Positions 43,759-55,401 of a stretch of 64,000 nt of DNA are shown in pieces (positions within the stretch are counted from its first letter, which is position 1; each line of letters begins with the position of its first letter). A program made the translations under genes and the position numbers. The notes under the pieces are model-generated. The model saw only the letters and a program-made list of their open reading frames with translations, searched no databases and was not told the origin of the DNA. The DNA is from Morinoia aosen (taxonomy: Eukaryota > Arthropoda > Malacostraca > Amphipoda > Talitridae), in the NCBI GenBank assembly GCA_030386875.1, contig CM059578.1, positions 21,127,009 through 21,191,008 on the forward strand. The letters are read 5' to 3'.

Positions 43759-44229
43759 ATTCCACAATGGATGAATTGAAACGAACATGGAACATAAAAC
43801 TGATTCCCACCAAAGCCGATGGACACTGCCTCCTCCACGCAGTAGCTCATCTACTTACAAAACAACCAGCATCAAAATGGAATTACAATTCCCTAAAGGC
43901 TGCAATCAAAACAGAGAGTAAAACAAACTACAGCACATATGCTAAGTTTTTTGACAAGAACAGTGGCGACATGCAAACCCTCATAGATAATTACATTGAC
44001 GAAAAACATTTTGACCAAGCTGCTGTAGACCTTATACCACTAATCATTTCAAATGTGACAGGCCAAAAACTTCTCGTCCTGGATGAACAAGATCATTGTG
44101 TTTTGAAAATATCAGTCGTTCCCCTTTCAGAGTAATCAAATAATAACCCTCCACTTCTGCTCCATCGTAAAAACGATCACTACAGTGCTCTTGTCACACA
44201 AGGCAAAAATCAGACCGGGGTTACCTCAT
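43755..44229 (+). pseudogene. OTU-like cysteine protease domain in a LINE
   Basis: Starts at the ATG of an ATGA overlap. KADGHCLLHAV gives the D22-G23-x-C25 motif of OTU (ovarian tumour) cysteine proteases, with a helical middle region. An in-frame TAA (44133-44135) comes before SNNNPPLLLHRKNDHYSALV, whose H142-Y143 matches the OTU C-terminal catalytic His motif. The same frame covers both, so a single stop separates Cys from His. OTU enzymes cleave ubiquitin or related peptide bonds. OTU-like domains are known in a few LINEs (for example Dualen/RandI); the substrate here is unknown. Confidence 0.7.
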
Positions 44230-44380
44230 CTTGACAAAGTGCCGCTGCCCAGCCAAATCGTAGACTTTCTTACATAGCAGATGCTGGGCCAAACACCCTG
44301 GGCAACTTAGACAAAACCGATTAATCCCCTGAACGATCCCATCGAGATAGTAGCTCGCTACCTTTAATAAGAGTGTAAAT

Positions 44381-47201
44381 ATAGGTAAAATCAAAATCAA
44401 GCATGTAAATGCTCGGAGCCTGAATGGTGAATTAGATGAAATCAGAGCAATGTTGGTCACTGAAAAAATTGACATTTTGTGTGTCTCAGAAACATGGTTT
44501 GATTCACGAACCCAAAGCTCATTTTTTAACATTCCTGATTACGTGTTGTACCGCTACGATGGCGCTAAAACCAGCCGAGGTAGTGGATCTTGTATTTTTG
44601 TAAAAGAAATGTACTCAACATCTTCACTACTAGCGAATAAAGTTTGCGAAGGCATTGAAATGGTTTGGTTAGAAGTGCAAATAAATAAACAAAAATCAAT
44701 AATCATTGGCAGCCTTTACCGGCACCCATCGTCTCCCCTAAATCTAACACTAGATTTCATTGAGGAAACCTTCAAAGAAATCCTTCAGGCAAAAAAAATC
44801 ATTCTTTGCTTTCGAAGATTTCAATGTTGACCTAACGGACAAAAACAATCAGCTAAGCAAACTATTGTTTAAACTAAGCTTATCGCAAACGGTCAAAGAA
44901 CCGACTCGCATCACTAAAGTCTCTGCAACTCTCCTCGATCTAGCAATCACAAATAATCCCACCGCAATACTTAGTACAGTAATATCACCTTCTATTTCCG
45001 ATCACCACTCTATAGAATGTGAAATTAATATTGCGAAGGAAAGACAAAAATACCGCTTAATGACCTATCGCTCGAAAAGGCACTATTCAGCAGAACTATT
45101 TCAAGAAAAACTACTCGATAGGTCTACCGAATTCCCGAAAATGATGCAATCTGACGATGTTGACATACAAGTGTCAATTTTCAACGAGAACTTCACAGCA
45201 GTTCTCGACGAATGTGCACCTTACGTCACCAAAAAAACAAGCCGAAACGGACTGTTTGGATTACTGACGAAGTTAAAGAGATGAGCAGAATAAAGAAAGC
45301 TAGCTTGCGAGAGTACAAAAACAATAGATCAAACAGTACCTTATACAAGAGATATAAAGAACATGAAAAAATTCTTCGAAAGAAAATCACTGAAGCGAAA
45401 CAAACTCACTTCCACCAGGCACTGATAACGGCTAAAAATAACCCGAAGCGAACTTGGGAAATCATTAGTGAGGTAGCCCCATATAAAAATTTAGATCGCA
45501 TAAGTAATTTTGAAAATCCCTTGGCAACAGCCACGGATTTCAACACATTCTTATCAAAAGTAGGGGTTCAAGTTTTCAGTGAGGTGTGTACCAATCCAGA
45601 TGAAACGACAATTGAAAATTCATGCCCCACTGCACCCTCGAGGACTGATGTCAAGTGGAGACCACGCCCTGTCAATTTACCAGAGTTACGAAACATCTTA
45701 TACTCACTAAAAAACACAAAGGCAGCTGGACATGATGGTATCAGTCTTCAATATATCAAAGACAGTTTCCCTGTTACAGCACCTTGGATTCGTCTGATAA
45801 TTAACACATCAATAGTAACCAATACGTTTCCAAACCAATCGAAACACTCCATTATTAGACCGTTGCACAAAAGTGGTGACCTAAATACAGCATCAAACTA
45901 CAGGCCCATCGGTCTTTTGCCTGTCATGTCCAAACTATTGGAGAAAGTGGTGACAAATCAACTGTCATTTCACCTGAACGAGTCAAATTTACTCCACCAA
46001 AATCAATATGCCTATAGAAGAAATACTAGCACTCAAGACGCTCTGCTCAATATATCTGAAAAAATATACAGTGACATCGATCAAAAGAATGAAACACTCT
46101 TGCTACTACTCGATCTCTCTAAGGCGTTCGATAGCGTCCAACATGAAAGACTTCCACGTAAAATACTGAACTTGGGAATAGACACGCAATGGTTTGAAAG
46201 TTACTTGTCAAATCGATCTCATGCAGTCCGCATAGAAAACAAATTGTCCCCATTCATTCAAAACAATTTTAGTGTTCCCCAAGGATCCATTCTTGGTCCG
46301 CTACTGTTTTCTATTTTCATTAATGATTTCCCTCCAATGCCTTCTAACATACGGATCTCAATGTATGCAGATGATGTTCAAATTGCAACAACAAGTTCTG
46401 TATCGGAAATACCACAGACGCAAATTAAAGCCGAAACTTTACTGACTAGCCTGAAACCATGGTACGACCGAAATGGTCTCAAATTAAATGCTAATAAAAC
46501 ACAATGCATTATTTTTGGATACAAAGATGCAATTAAAAAAACTTCAGATCTTACTCTTGCAGTTGGAAATGATAAAATTAATGCATCAGAAAAAGTTAAA
46601 AATCTAGGTATCTGGTTCGATAGAAATATGTCCTTCAAATCTCACGTTGAGACTACTTGCAACAAAATCTACGGAACTTTAATGTTTTTTCATCGTGTAA
46701 AAAGTATGCTAGACGAAAAATCCAGATTATTAGCCATTCAATCCCTTGTGTTATCGCGCATTGACTACTGCAGCCTAGTATGGGGAGACTTACCTCAATA
46801 CCCTCAAAGGGACTTACAAAAATGCATGAATTTTGCAGCCAAGGTGGTATGCAACGGTAATTTCAAAAGAAGTGATCACGTAACCCCTCTCCTCAATAAA
46901 CTCGGCTGGATCCCTATCCAAAAAAGGCTCCTCATGCAGAAGGCCCAATAACGTATTCTCCTCGTTATATCTTCCTCAGAGCAATGCTGAGATAGTGCGT
47001 TTCCATCCACCCACTGTAACCAATCAAAAACCGAACAGAAACAATAATGTCTTAGTCAACTATCGTTCATCTCACCTAGGGCAGAAGGCTCTGTCCATAT
47101 CAGGCGCCTTACTGTGGAACAAACTTCCCCTGAGTATTAAAGTCCCTCAAAGACCGAGAGAATTTAAAGCCAAAATAACTCGTCATCTTGTGTCTCAATA
47201 A
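44381..47201 (+). pseudogene. ORF2 (endonuclease plus RT) of the OTU LINE
   Basis: Endonuclease: KIKHVNARSLNGELDEI (N), CVSETWF (E), LYRHPSS, then a frame change at the A8 run near 44791, FEDFNVDL (normally GDFN) and SDHHSIE. A second frame change lies near the A7 run at about 45229. The RT frame 45212-46951 carries KAAGHDGIS, NYRPIGLLPVMSKL, LLLDLSKAFDS, VPQGSILGPLLF and SMYADDVQI (about 46364). A stop and frame change near 46951 precede the C-terminal piece 46995-47201 (LGQKALSISGALLWNKLP). No upstream ATG fits the endonuclease start. Three breaks, at least two at A-runs, may be decay or assembly error. Confidence 0.85.
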
Positions 47202-48932
47202 TAATCCTTAGTTACAGAACATACTGAATGAGTACTGACGAATCTCATTTACCTGGTATCTCCATTGCTGAACAATCTCCCTCGCTCATTGTTTTATAGT
47301 CCAAGACATCAAACAACAGTTTTGAAGTATGCGTAAGTATTATGATTTGACCGCCTATACGTTGTCATTTGCGGACATGCTTACTTGTATATGTGTGTAC
47401 GTATATAGGTGTATGTGCGCATATGGGTGTGTATATGTGCACATACAACTGTGTGCACTAGAGTAGATGAACCAGTCGAAGGTGCATTTTATGTCATTCC
47501 TCTCCGTTTCTGTGCAAGCATCAAACTAGACCGTCATGGTACCTATGTGTGTGTGTGTTGATCAATTGCAGACATTCTGCACCATATTACAAAGATAATG
47601 TATTTTTTCTAATATGAAATTGTAAACCATCCATGGAAAAAAAAAGTTCGTCGTGTGATCATCCATTTATACTGCAGCAATATACTTATTCGGCTTATAG
47701 TTAGATGCTTATAATAATGTGATACCTATGTTTGTTTATCAACTGACGACAATTTGCGCCATATTTCAAAGATAATGTGATTTTTTTTTCTAATATGAAA
47801 CCTTTATAGGACATTAATGTTTTCTTTCTTATTCACGTCCCACAATCGTTCTCATGTTTCTGACTTAAGTAGACTGTTTTGTGCCACTATTTTTAGTACG
47901 AAATTATATAAAATACATGTTATAACAAAAGTTATTTTCTCCGTTTCCCTCGATTAGAATTCTGGTTTATACTGACTAGTTTACGCTGATATTTGCGCAC
48001 ATGCTTACTTGTGTAAATGTGTACGTGTCCACGCTATGCGTATGACACTCTGTAGAATGCGTATATAATAGAAATGCATTTGTGTAAGCTTACGAGTTAG
48101 GTGTAAATATGTGCGTGGGTATATGTGTGCATGTGTACGTGTAAATATTTACATGTATACGTGCACATATGTGTGTACTAGACTGACAACTAGCATTTTA
48201 CTAGAGATAATGGTCTTTTTTCTGTGCACTCTCAACTTGTAACATTACCTAACTCGTCATATCTTTAGTATTGTATTTAAATAAAATGCTTAAATATTTA
48301 AATCTTTAAAATAATTAAATAAAATGCTTGTTAACTAATGACCATTATGTTAAAATTGTTGAAACAGAAATACAAAACCTATAATCTTCTTGGTCCTCAT
48401 GCTTATATGTACATATATGTATATATGTGTGTGTGTGTGTATGTGTGTGTGTGAGTGTGTGTATGGACATATACACACATGCATACGTATATGTACATAT
48501 GTGTGTATATGGATATATATTTATATATATATATTTTTCTTTTTTTCATGCTTCCTTAAAATGACACTTGTGAACATTGACCGAAACAATCGATTTCATT
48601 TATTATTTCCTGGCGTCAAGAATTGCGAAGTTTTATGTCATGTACATTTAAACTGTCAAAAGTGTTTTCACCCCACAATGACAATGCATCGTCCATGAAA
48701 TTGTGTTATCTCTTACAATTATCATTACATGTATTATCGAATGTAGATTAAGCTAGATTAGGAGTTCATTGCCCTCAATCATTTCTTTTGACTAGTGACA
48801 CGAGTTTTTCAATATTCGTGTGTGTGTATCATCTAAGTGTATTAATTTTAAGATATTTTAAAAACCAATGATGGTACTTTTGTACCATCTCTATTGGAAA
48901 TAAACCGTTTTTTGTTTTTTTTTTCTTTTCTT
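47202..48932 (+). other. 3' UTR of the OTU LINE with GT-rich tracts and duplications
   Basis: 1.7 kb, no conserved frame. A segment with CAAAGATAATGTxxTTTTTTCTAATATGAAA occurs near 47590 and 47768. CACATGCTTACTTGT sequences with GTACGT recur near 47375 and 47999. (TG)n/(TATG)n tracts lie at 47380-47450, 48060-48170 and 48405-48530. AATAAA at 48899 precedes a T-rich end. Such length is unusual for a LINE 3' UTR. Confidence 0.55.
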
Positions 48933-49783
48933 AATGCGATGAAAATCACGTCGTTTGCTGTTTCCCGTGGCGACATAGGCGGAAAGTGCATATTTAGCCG
49001 ATTCCACGGTCGACAGAGCTAAAATGCGTGTTTTGGGCCATTCCTAGGCCGAATGCGGTGAAAATCACGTCGTTTGCTGTTTCCCGTGGCGACATAGGCG
49101 GAAAGTGCATATTTAGCCGATTCCACGGTCGACAGAGCTAAAATGCGTGTTTTGGGCCATTCCTAGGCCGAATGCGGTGAAAATCACGTCGTTTGCTGTT
49201 TCCCGTGGCGACCTAGGGTGAAAGTGCATATTCAGCCGATTCCACGGTCGACAGAGCTAAAATGCGTGTTTTGGGCCATTCCTAGGTCGAATGCGGTGAA
49301 AACCACGTCGTTTGCTGTTTCCCGTGGCGACATAGGCGGAAAGTGCATATTTAGCCGATTCCACGGTCGACAGAGCTAAAATGCGTGTTTTGGGCCATTC
49401 CTAGGCCGAATGCGGTGAAAATCACGTCGTTTGCTGTTTCCCGTGGCGACATAGGCGGAAAGTGCATATTTAGCCGATTCCACGGTCGACAAAGCTAAAA
49501 TGCGTGTTTTGGGCCATTCCTAGGCCGAATGCGGTGAAAATCACGTCGTTTGCTGTTTCCCGTGGCGACCTAGGGTGAAAGTGCATATTCAGCCGATTCC
49601 ACGGTCGACAGAGCTAAAATGCGTGTTTTGGGCCATTCCTAGGTCGAATGCGGTGAAAACCACGTCGTTTGCTGTTTCCCGTGGCGACATAGGTGGAAAG
49701 TGCATATTTAGCCGGTTCCACGGTCGACAGAGCTAAAATGCGTGTTTTGGGCCATTCCTAGGTCGAATGCGGTGAAAATCACG
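48933..49783 (+). repeat. 119-bp satellite, second block (7.1 monomers)
   Basis: Same monomer as 32752-40522, resuming at offset 34. Monomer starts are 49019, 49138 and so on to 49733. A marker (GACCTAGGGTGAAAGTGC with CATATTCAGCC) recurs after 357 bp (49211 and 49568), so a 3-monomer unit is duplicated here. The array ends in ATCACGG at 49783. Confidence 0.95.
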
Positions 49784-50478
49784 GTCATCAGGACGCATCT
49801 TCAGTGTTCCTTATCCGGAGGGAAAAGATCCCATAACTTCTGTGTACTTTCCGGAACCGTAGGACTCTTGTCCATTCCTTTTAACAAACCACTCCTAGAA
49901 GTAATGTGGATAGTTAGCCCCATGTGTGCGTATTCCACTATTTCCATAGATTGGTTTCTTAGTGTCCTGAATGTATACTGTTTTCTTTTCTTTTGTTATC
50001 TTCCGATAGGTTTTTTGAAGTAGGTGGCAGAAAGCGATTTAGAGTATATTTGTCATTTTCTATAATAAATGTAAACGTTAATTTCCTTAATTCTCCTTTC
50101 GCTACCTCTCGATTTCCATCAGCTTTGCTGGAAATTAGTAAGCTTAACTCACACCTAAACCTCTATTGGAAAAATTTTGTATAATAGTCATTGATTTGAT
50201 AGCAGAGTTACCTCACAGCGCCGGTATTTTGCCAACTAATTAGATGGAAGGGGTCCCATTTCTAAATCTTAGCCATGTTGCACGCCAACGAAGCATGTTA
50301 TTGTAGCGATGTGAACAAAAGAATTCAGACAGGGTTCTTTTACACTTCGACTCACAAAAGGTGCCAAAGGCGAAAGGAAGAAGCTATAGAATTAGTTAAA
50401 AAATTCATATAAACAAAAGAGTACAGTTACTGACATAAAACTTAGAATATATGTTCGTATTTTCATTGTCTTTCTTAG
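49784..50478. other. Unassigned sequence right of the satellite
   Basis: About 700 bp, AT-rich, no conserved coding or repeat hallmark seen. Confidence 0.35.
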
Positions 50479-50608
50479 GCGCTGTAATACGGACGTAGAA
50501 TTTGATATAGCTGCGATCATGCCTAGAATTCCGTCAACCGAAATTGAAGCACTAGGGCTTTTAGCAACTGAGTGTTTGAGAAAGTTTATACATATTAATA
50601 AAGGCAAG
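50479..50608 (+). other. Possible internal coding exon
   Basis: 130 bp open in one frame (43 codons, including STEIEALGLLATECLRKFI), bounded by a polypyrimidine-AG acceptor (TTTCTTAG, 50471-50478) and an AAG|GTATTT donor (50609). I do not recognise the protein. Similar signals occur by chance, so this is weak. Confidence 0.25.
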
Positions 50609-50959
50609 GTATTTTTTTCCAAAAACTTCTAAATTTCCTCACCCGCTCTTTAGGATATGAATATATTTGATTGTTTCGCGATCAAATTTATGAGTTGATA
50701 AAAGAATGTGATTGCAGAAAAGTGTCTGGAAAACATATTTGATGTAACAAGATTGGATAAAATCCGTAATGAAAAGATATGACGAAGGTCATGTGTGAGG
50801 ACAGCCAGAAAGTCATCAGAGAGTGGATCAAAGTGTTAGGTTAGATTGAGCATGTGGAAAGAATGGCTGAAGCGCGTGAATGGATGGAAAATCAAATGAA
50901 AAATAGGTAATTATATTAGGGGTAGGTACACAAATTGTGGCATTTCTTTTAGCGCAGAA
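50609..50959. other. Unassigned sequence
   Basis: About 350 bp with no recognised feature. Confidence 0.3.
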
Positions 50960-51600
50960 AATGATCGCACCCCTAGTGATGAAGAGCCAACGACACGACC
51001 TAGAAAAAAGAAAAGCTCCCCGTGAAAGCTGAAAACTACCAGCAGAAATTTAAAGATTCGTAGACATCGGAACCTTAGTTCGATGGATGGTTAGCCAAGT
51101 CCTCAAAATCAACAGAGTAAAAGGATGTGGCATATTGTAAGGTTTGTCGAACCGATATTACTTGTGGGAAATCGGAGATCAAGCGTCACATGCTCTCAGA
51201 GACACAAACAACGATCCATGGTGGCAAAAATGGAACCATCACTTGCCAGCTACAAATTATGATCTCGAAAATCAATCCAATGATCCTCAATATAGTCATT
51301 CCAAGGATTATCCTATGATTCTCTCGAAAATCGTGCTCTTAACGTGGAACTGCAAGTTTGTGCATTTTTAGCTAAGCACCTCATACCTATCTCATTGCGT
51401 GAGCCTCTTTTAATGTGATGAAATCAATGTTCCCAGTTCAGGAGTCGCTGAAAAAGGTGCGCCTTGGAAAACAGCGGGCGTCAAACATAATTTGATTGGT
51501 ATTTGGCAAACATCTTGTACGTGATATCGTCTGGGATATCAAAACAGCATTCTAAAGTTGTTCAACTGGCCTTCCCTCCTGGCACTCATGTAGTATGTAA
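50960..51600 (+). pseudogene. Decayed hAT/ZBED-like (ZNF862-type) transposase fragment
   Basis: Broken frames give, in order, a charged SDEEPTTRPRKKK segment, YQQKFKD and FDGWL, the BED-like finger YCKVCRTDITCGKSEIKRH, then NVELQVCAFLAKHLIPIS, and MFPVQESLKKVRLGKQRASNI. This order (finger, then a helical 'AEHNLPFS'-type region) is found in hAT-derived ZNF862/ZBED-like proteins of insects. Stops and frameshifts are present and the catalytic part is absent. Confidence 0.55.
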
Positions 51601-52221
51601 CACAGTGCTAATTCATACTGACGGAGCTCTGGAAACCAGTCATTTACCTTTTAATTAATTTATAGATCATAGGTCAGGATTAGCTCTTTTAGGGGAATAT
51701 GGGGTAATCAACACCCTTCGGCTGGGGTAATTAGAGTCGCCTTGCGTGGAAACCCTGTGTGTGCAGTCTTTCCGACTGCCACGTCAGACTACTTCCAACC
51801 GCGGCCACGGGTGCACGCAACTTTGTGCCTCGCTGGTCACCGGTCATCTTCCCCGTTACCTTGGAACCTTGCGTTCTTGGACAGCCGGCTACAATGAAGA
51901 ATTTGTTCTTCTGAACAAATAAATTTTCGAAGGGTGAGAGCCTTTTTTTCGCCATGCTCTGATTGTTCAAAATTATTAGTTAAAAGTGTTACCGTTCCTT
52001 TTTGGGTTTCTGGTATTTATGTGAATTCTGTGCCCCTTCCTTTTGGGGACTTTGTTGCCTCCTTGTCACCGGGAGGCATCACAATATAATGTACATTGTC
52101 CATGAGTGTTGAAAGGGCACTCTGTACACTTGAGTTCATACATCTGTATATTAAGAAAAGAGTAAAATATATATTTTATTGGTTCACTTCTTGATGTATC
52201 GACATATCAAGAATAATATAT
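51601..52221. other. Unassigned sequence left of LINE copy C
   Basis: No coding or repeat hallmark was recognised. 51740-51900 is GC-rich. The end is TA-rich and shares ATATATAAAT with the other side of copy C. Confidence 0.35.
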
Positions 52222-52433
52222 AAATTTAAACAATTTAAACAATTTATTTACCACAGGTGATACAGAGGTAGAATGTTTCTCCATATGACATTATAGGTCA
52301 TATGGACTATATTTAACAGTATATTCGATAACGGTTTAGGAGCAGACTGAAAATCGGCGATCTACTCATGGCAAATTACATTATTAGGACCAGACATGTA
52401 GGAGGCAGGATTTGACTTGGTGATCTTACACGA

Positions 52434-55333
52434 CTAGTATTCTGATAAGAAGTGAGACTCAAGATTTCTTTTGAATACCTTGTAAGAATTACTTTCACGG
52501 ATCTCCGCAGGTATTGAGTTGCAATTTTTAGTTCCAACGAATAGTATACTGTGTTGCGAGCGGGCCTTTGAATAATAAGGAAGCATAAATTTACTTCTAT
52601 TTCGCGTTAAATGGTCGTGATGACCAGTTTGCGCAGTTAATAATTGTTGTAAGCTATTGTCGCCATCATTAGTTAATGTTTTGTAAATGAAATTGCAGAT
52701 GGAGATTTTGTAGAGGTCCGAGAGTTTAAGTATTTGTAAATTCTTGAATGAGTTATTTGTGTGAGCATTATATTCTAGGTTCTTTACCGCTCTGATGGCT
52801 CTTTTTTGCATAGTAAATATTATATTGGTTTTATTTTTATCAGTTCCATGCCATGCTTCTGTTCCGTATAGCAAGTATGGTGAAATGAGCGTTCGATAAA
52901 GGCTGTTTCAGGCAGGATCTTTTAACTTTATTCAGGATTCCGATGAATTTTGATAATTTAGATTTAATATGAGCGATGTGCTCTTTGAAGGTCAGATGTT
53001 TATCTATTATGAAGCCCAGAAATTTACATGAGTTGGTTTCTTCGATTTCACCTTCGCCAATTTTAATGCATGGTAGAGATATATTTTTCTTGTATGAGAA
53101 TGTAATATAATTTGTTTTATCGATATTAAGGCTTATTTTATTAGCTTTAAGCCACAGTGAAACCTTATGGATTTCATTATTTCACAGAAAGCGTACTGTC
53201 ATCGGCAAAATGTATGAATTTAGAAAATGATGTAGATTTAATAATATCATTGATAAAAATCAGAAAAGGAGAGGTCACAAGAACAGATCCTTGTGGAACT
53301 CCATGGCTAATTTTCTATGGGTCTGATTTTGCGTAGTCAATGATAACGTATTGCTTCCGATTTGATAGGTTTCGAGAGTAATATGTTATGGTTCACACAA
53401 TCGAATGCTTTTTGAAAGTCAAGAAATACAGAGAAGACAGTCTTTCCGTTATCTATATTAGAATAAAGGAATTGTAAATGATTTAATATTGCCGCCTGTG
53501 TTGTTGATTTTTTAAAGCGAAAGCTGTATTGTTTTTCATATAGAAATGATTTTTGTTCAAAATAAGAGTACACTTTTTTATACACAATTTTCTAGAGTAC
53601 CCTGCTAATAATTGGGTACACGGAGGTAGGTCGACAATTATTTACACAGGTTTTTTCACCATTTTTAAAGGTATGGGTTACTCTAGCAACTTTGAGATAG
53701 TCGGGAAAGTGCCTAGTAAGAGAGACTAGTTAATAATATTGGATATCAGCGGGGCCACAATATCAGCAATAATTTTAAGTATTCTAGTTGAAAACGTTTG
53801 TAACCCACTCGATTTATTTTTCATGTTGTTTATCCACGCAATCACATCGGAGGAGTTTGTAGGCGCAAAAAAAAGGAGTTGTGTTCTCGAATATGATCCA
53901 TAAATTCCAGGTGATCAGTAGGTTCTCTTGGAATACAATTGGCTATAGTTTTCCCTACGTTTACAAAGAAGTTGTTAAAGAGATTAGCTATTTCATTCTT
54001 CTCATGGTATTTTACATTATCTTGAATAATATATTCAATTTTCTTTTTATCGGCGTATTCGGTTTATAACAAGAGTTAAGGAGGCGCCAAGTCTTTTTAA
54101 CGTCAGCTTTGAATTTAGTAAACTTGTGGGTAAAGTAGCTCTGTTTTGATGTTCTTATCTGGTTTGTCACATAGTTTCTGAATAGGTCATATGTTTCTCT
54201 AGATATTCGCCCTTCGCAAAGGAGGGCTAGGTACGCTTGACGTTTCTTTATATTTATCACGATGTCTCTAGTAATCCAGGGATTTTGTTCATTTTTTTGG
54301 TAACTGTACGAATTACAATTGGGTAACACTGATTGTTTGCGGTCATTATAGTTTCAGTTAACTTTACTACTGCTTCATCAATGCTCCTTACATTATTGTT
54401 TTGTTGGGAGATGTGCAATGTCGGCATTGATTCTTTCAGAACGGAGCGCGTTTCTTCTAAATTTGATTCGTTTAGTTTATGATATGAGTAAGTTTCTGCC
54501 CGTGCTTTGTTGCAAGCAATATAGACATTTTTCTTTATAAGAAAAACTGGAAAATGATCTGATAAGTCAGAAGTAATTATTCCAGAAAGAAAATCAGTTG
54601 GGTCTGTTATAAAGATATTGTCAAGCAGCGTAGCACATTCTGAGGTTATTCGTGTAGGCTTTGTGATGATCGGGAGGAAAGATTTAGAACGAAATGCATT
54701 TAGGAAATTAGAGATTGGTTCATAGCTTTCATGTTTCAGTAAATCATAGATGAAGTCACCGCATATTATTATGTCATTGTAGAAGGACCTGTTGAACTGA
54801 GAAATAATGCGATAAAGTTCATTAAGGAAGGATATAGGACAGGCTGTAGGAGGCCCATACACCATTCCAAGCACAATTCGTTTGCCCTCTCTAGACAGTT
54901 CTACGAATAATGATTCTATATGATCCTGATTCAGTGTTGCACTTGCTATGATTCTCGAATCTATGTGCTTAGAAATGTATGTACTGATGCCCCCGCCTCG
55001 CTTGTTTTTTCATAGCGAATGGTAGCTATGATAATTTTCAAACTTAATCATGTCTTTGGTCGAGTCATCTAGCCAGCTTTCGGTGAAGCTAATCACTTCT
55101 AGGTTATACTTAAGTTCAGTTATAGTGCATTGTATCTCTTCCAATTTTGGATAGAGTGACCTACAGTTCAAACACAGTAGCGAAAAATCCTGCCGGGTTA
55201 TTCGTATAAATTCGTTGAATTTTGATATATTAATATATCTGCAGTTTTCAGAGTCGTTTAGGTTCGGAAATGTTCTGTTCAAATGATTGAGATCTGGGTC
55301 GATTTCATCTAATATATCAGCGTGATCAGTCAT
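52434..55333 (-). pseudogene. ORF2 pseudogene of LINE copy C
   Basis: Opens at 55333 (MTDHADILDEIDP). An early stop at 55010-55012 is a CGA-to-TGA change relative to copy A. Reading continues through the endonuclease with CGDF (54770s) and SDHFPVF, a frame change near 54260, and the linker to 54012. A badly damaged RT follows (short DFQKAFD block at about 53400-53420, deletions near 53180 and 53370). A C-terminal part 52874-52434 ends HFLSEY. It is inactive. Confidence 0.85.
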
Positions 55334-55401
55334 TCAAAACTAGTAAACAGTAGGCAGTAAGTACTATTGTATAACTTAAAACGAAATACAGTCAAGATTA
55401 A

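Larger units (their letters stand above)
40523..48932 (+). mobile_element. LINE with OTU-protease-like domain, inserted in the satellite
   Basis: 8.4 kb between satellite offset 36 (40522) and offset 34 (48933), so the element entered one monomer with only an AAT-sized overlap. Layout: 5' UTR 40523-41572, ORF1 region 41573-43758, OTU ORF 43755-44229, ORF2 44381-47201, 3' UTR 47202-48932 with AATAAA at about 48899 and a T-rich end. The RT (YADD, PQGSILGPLLF, ISLLPV-like GLLPVMSKLLEKV) is CR1/L2/Rex-like; the exact clade is unsure. Several stops and homopolymer frameshifts make this copy inactive as assembled. Confidence 0.85.

Noticed and set aside
48390..48698. 102-codon frame at 48390
   Set aside because: Starts in the (TG)n/(TATG)n tract of the LINE 3' UTR; Cys/Val/Tyr low-complexity sequence.
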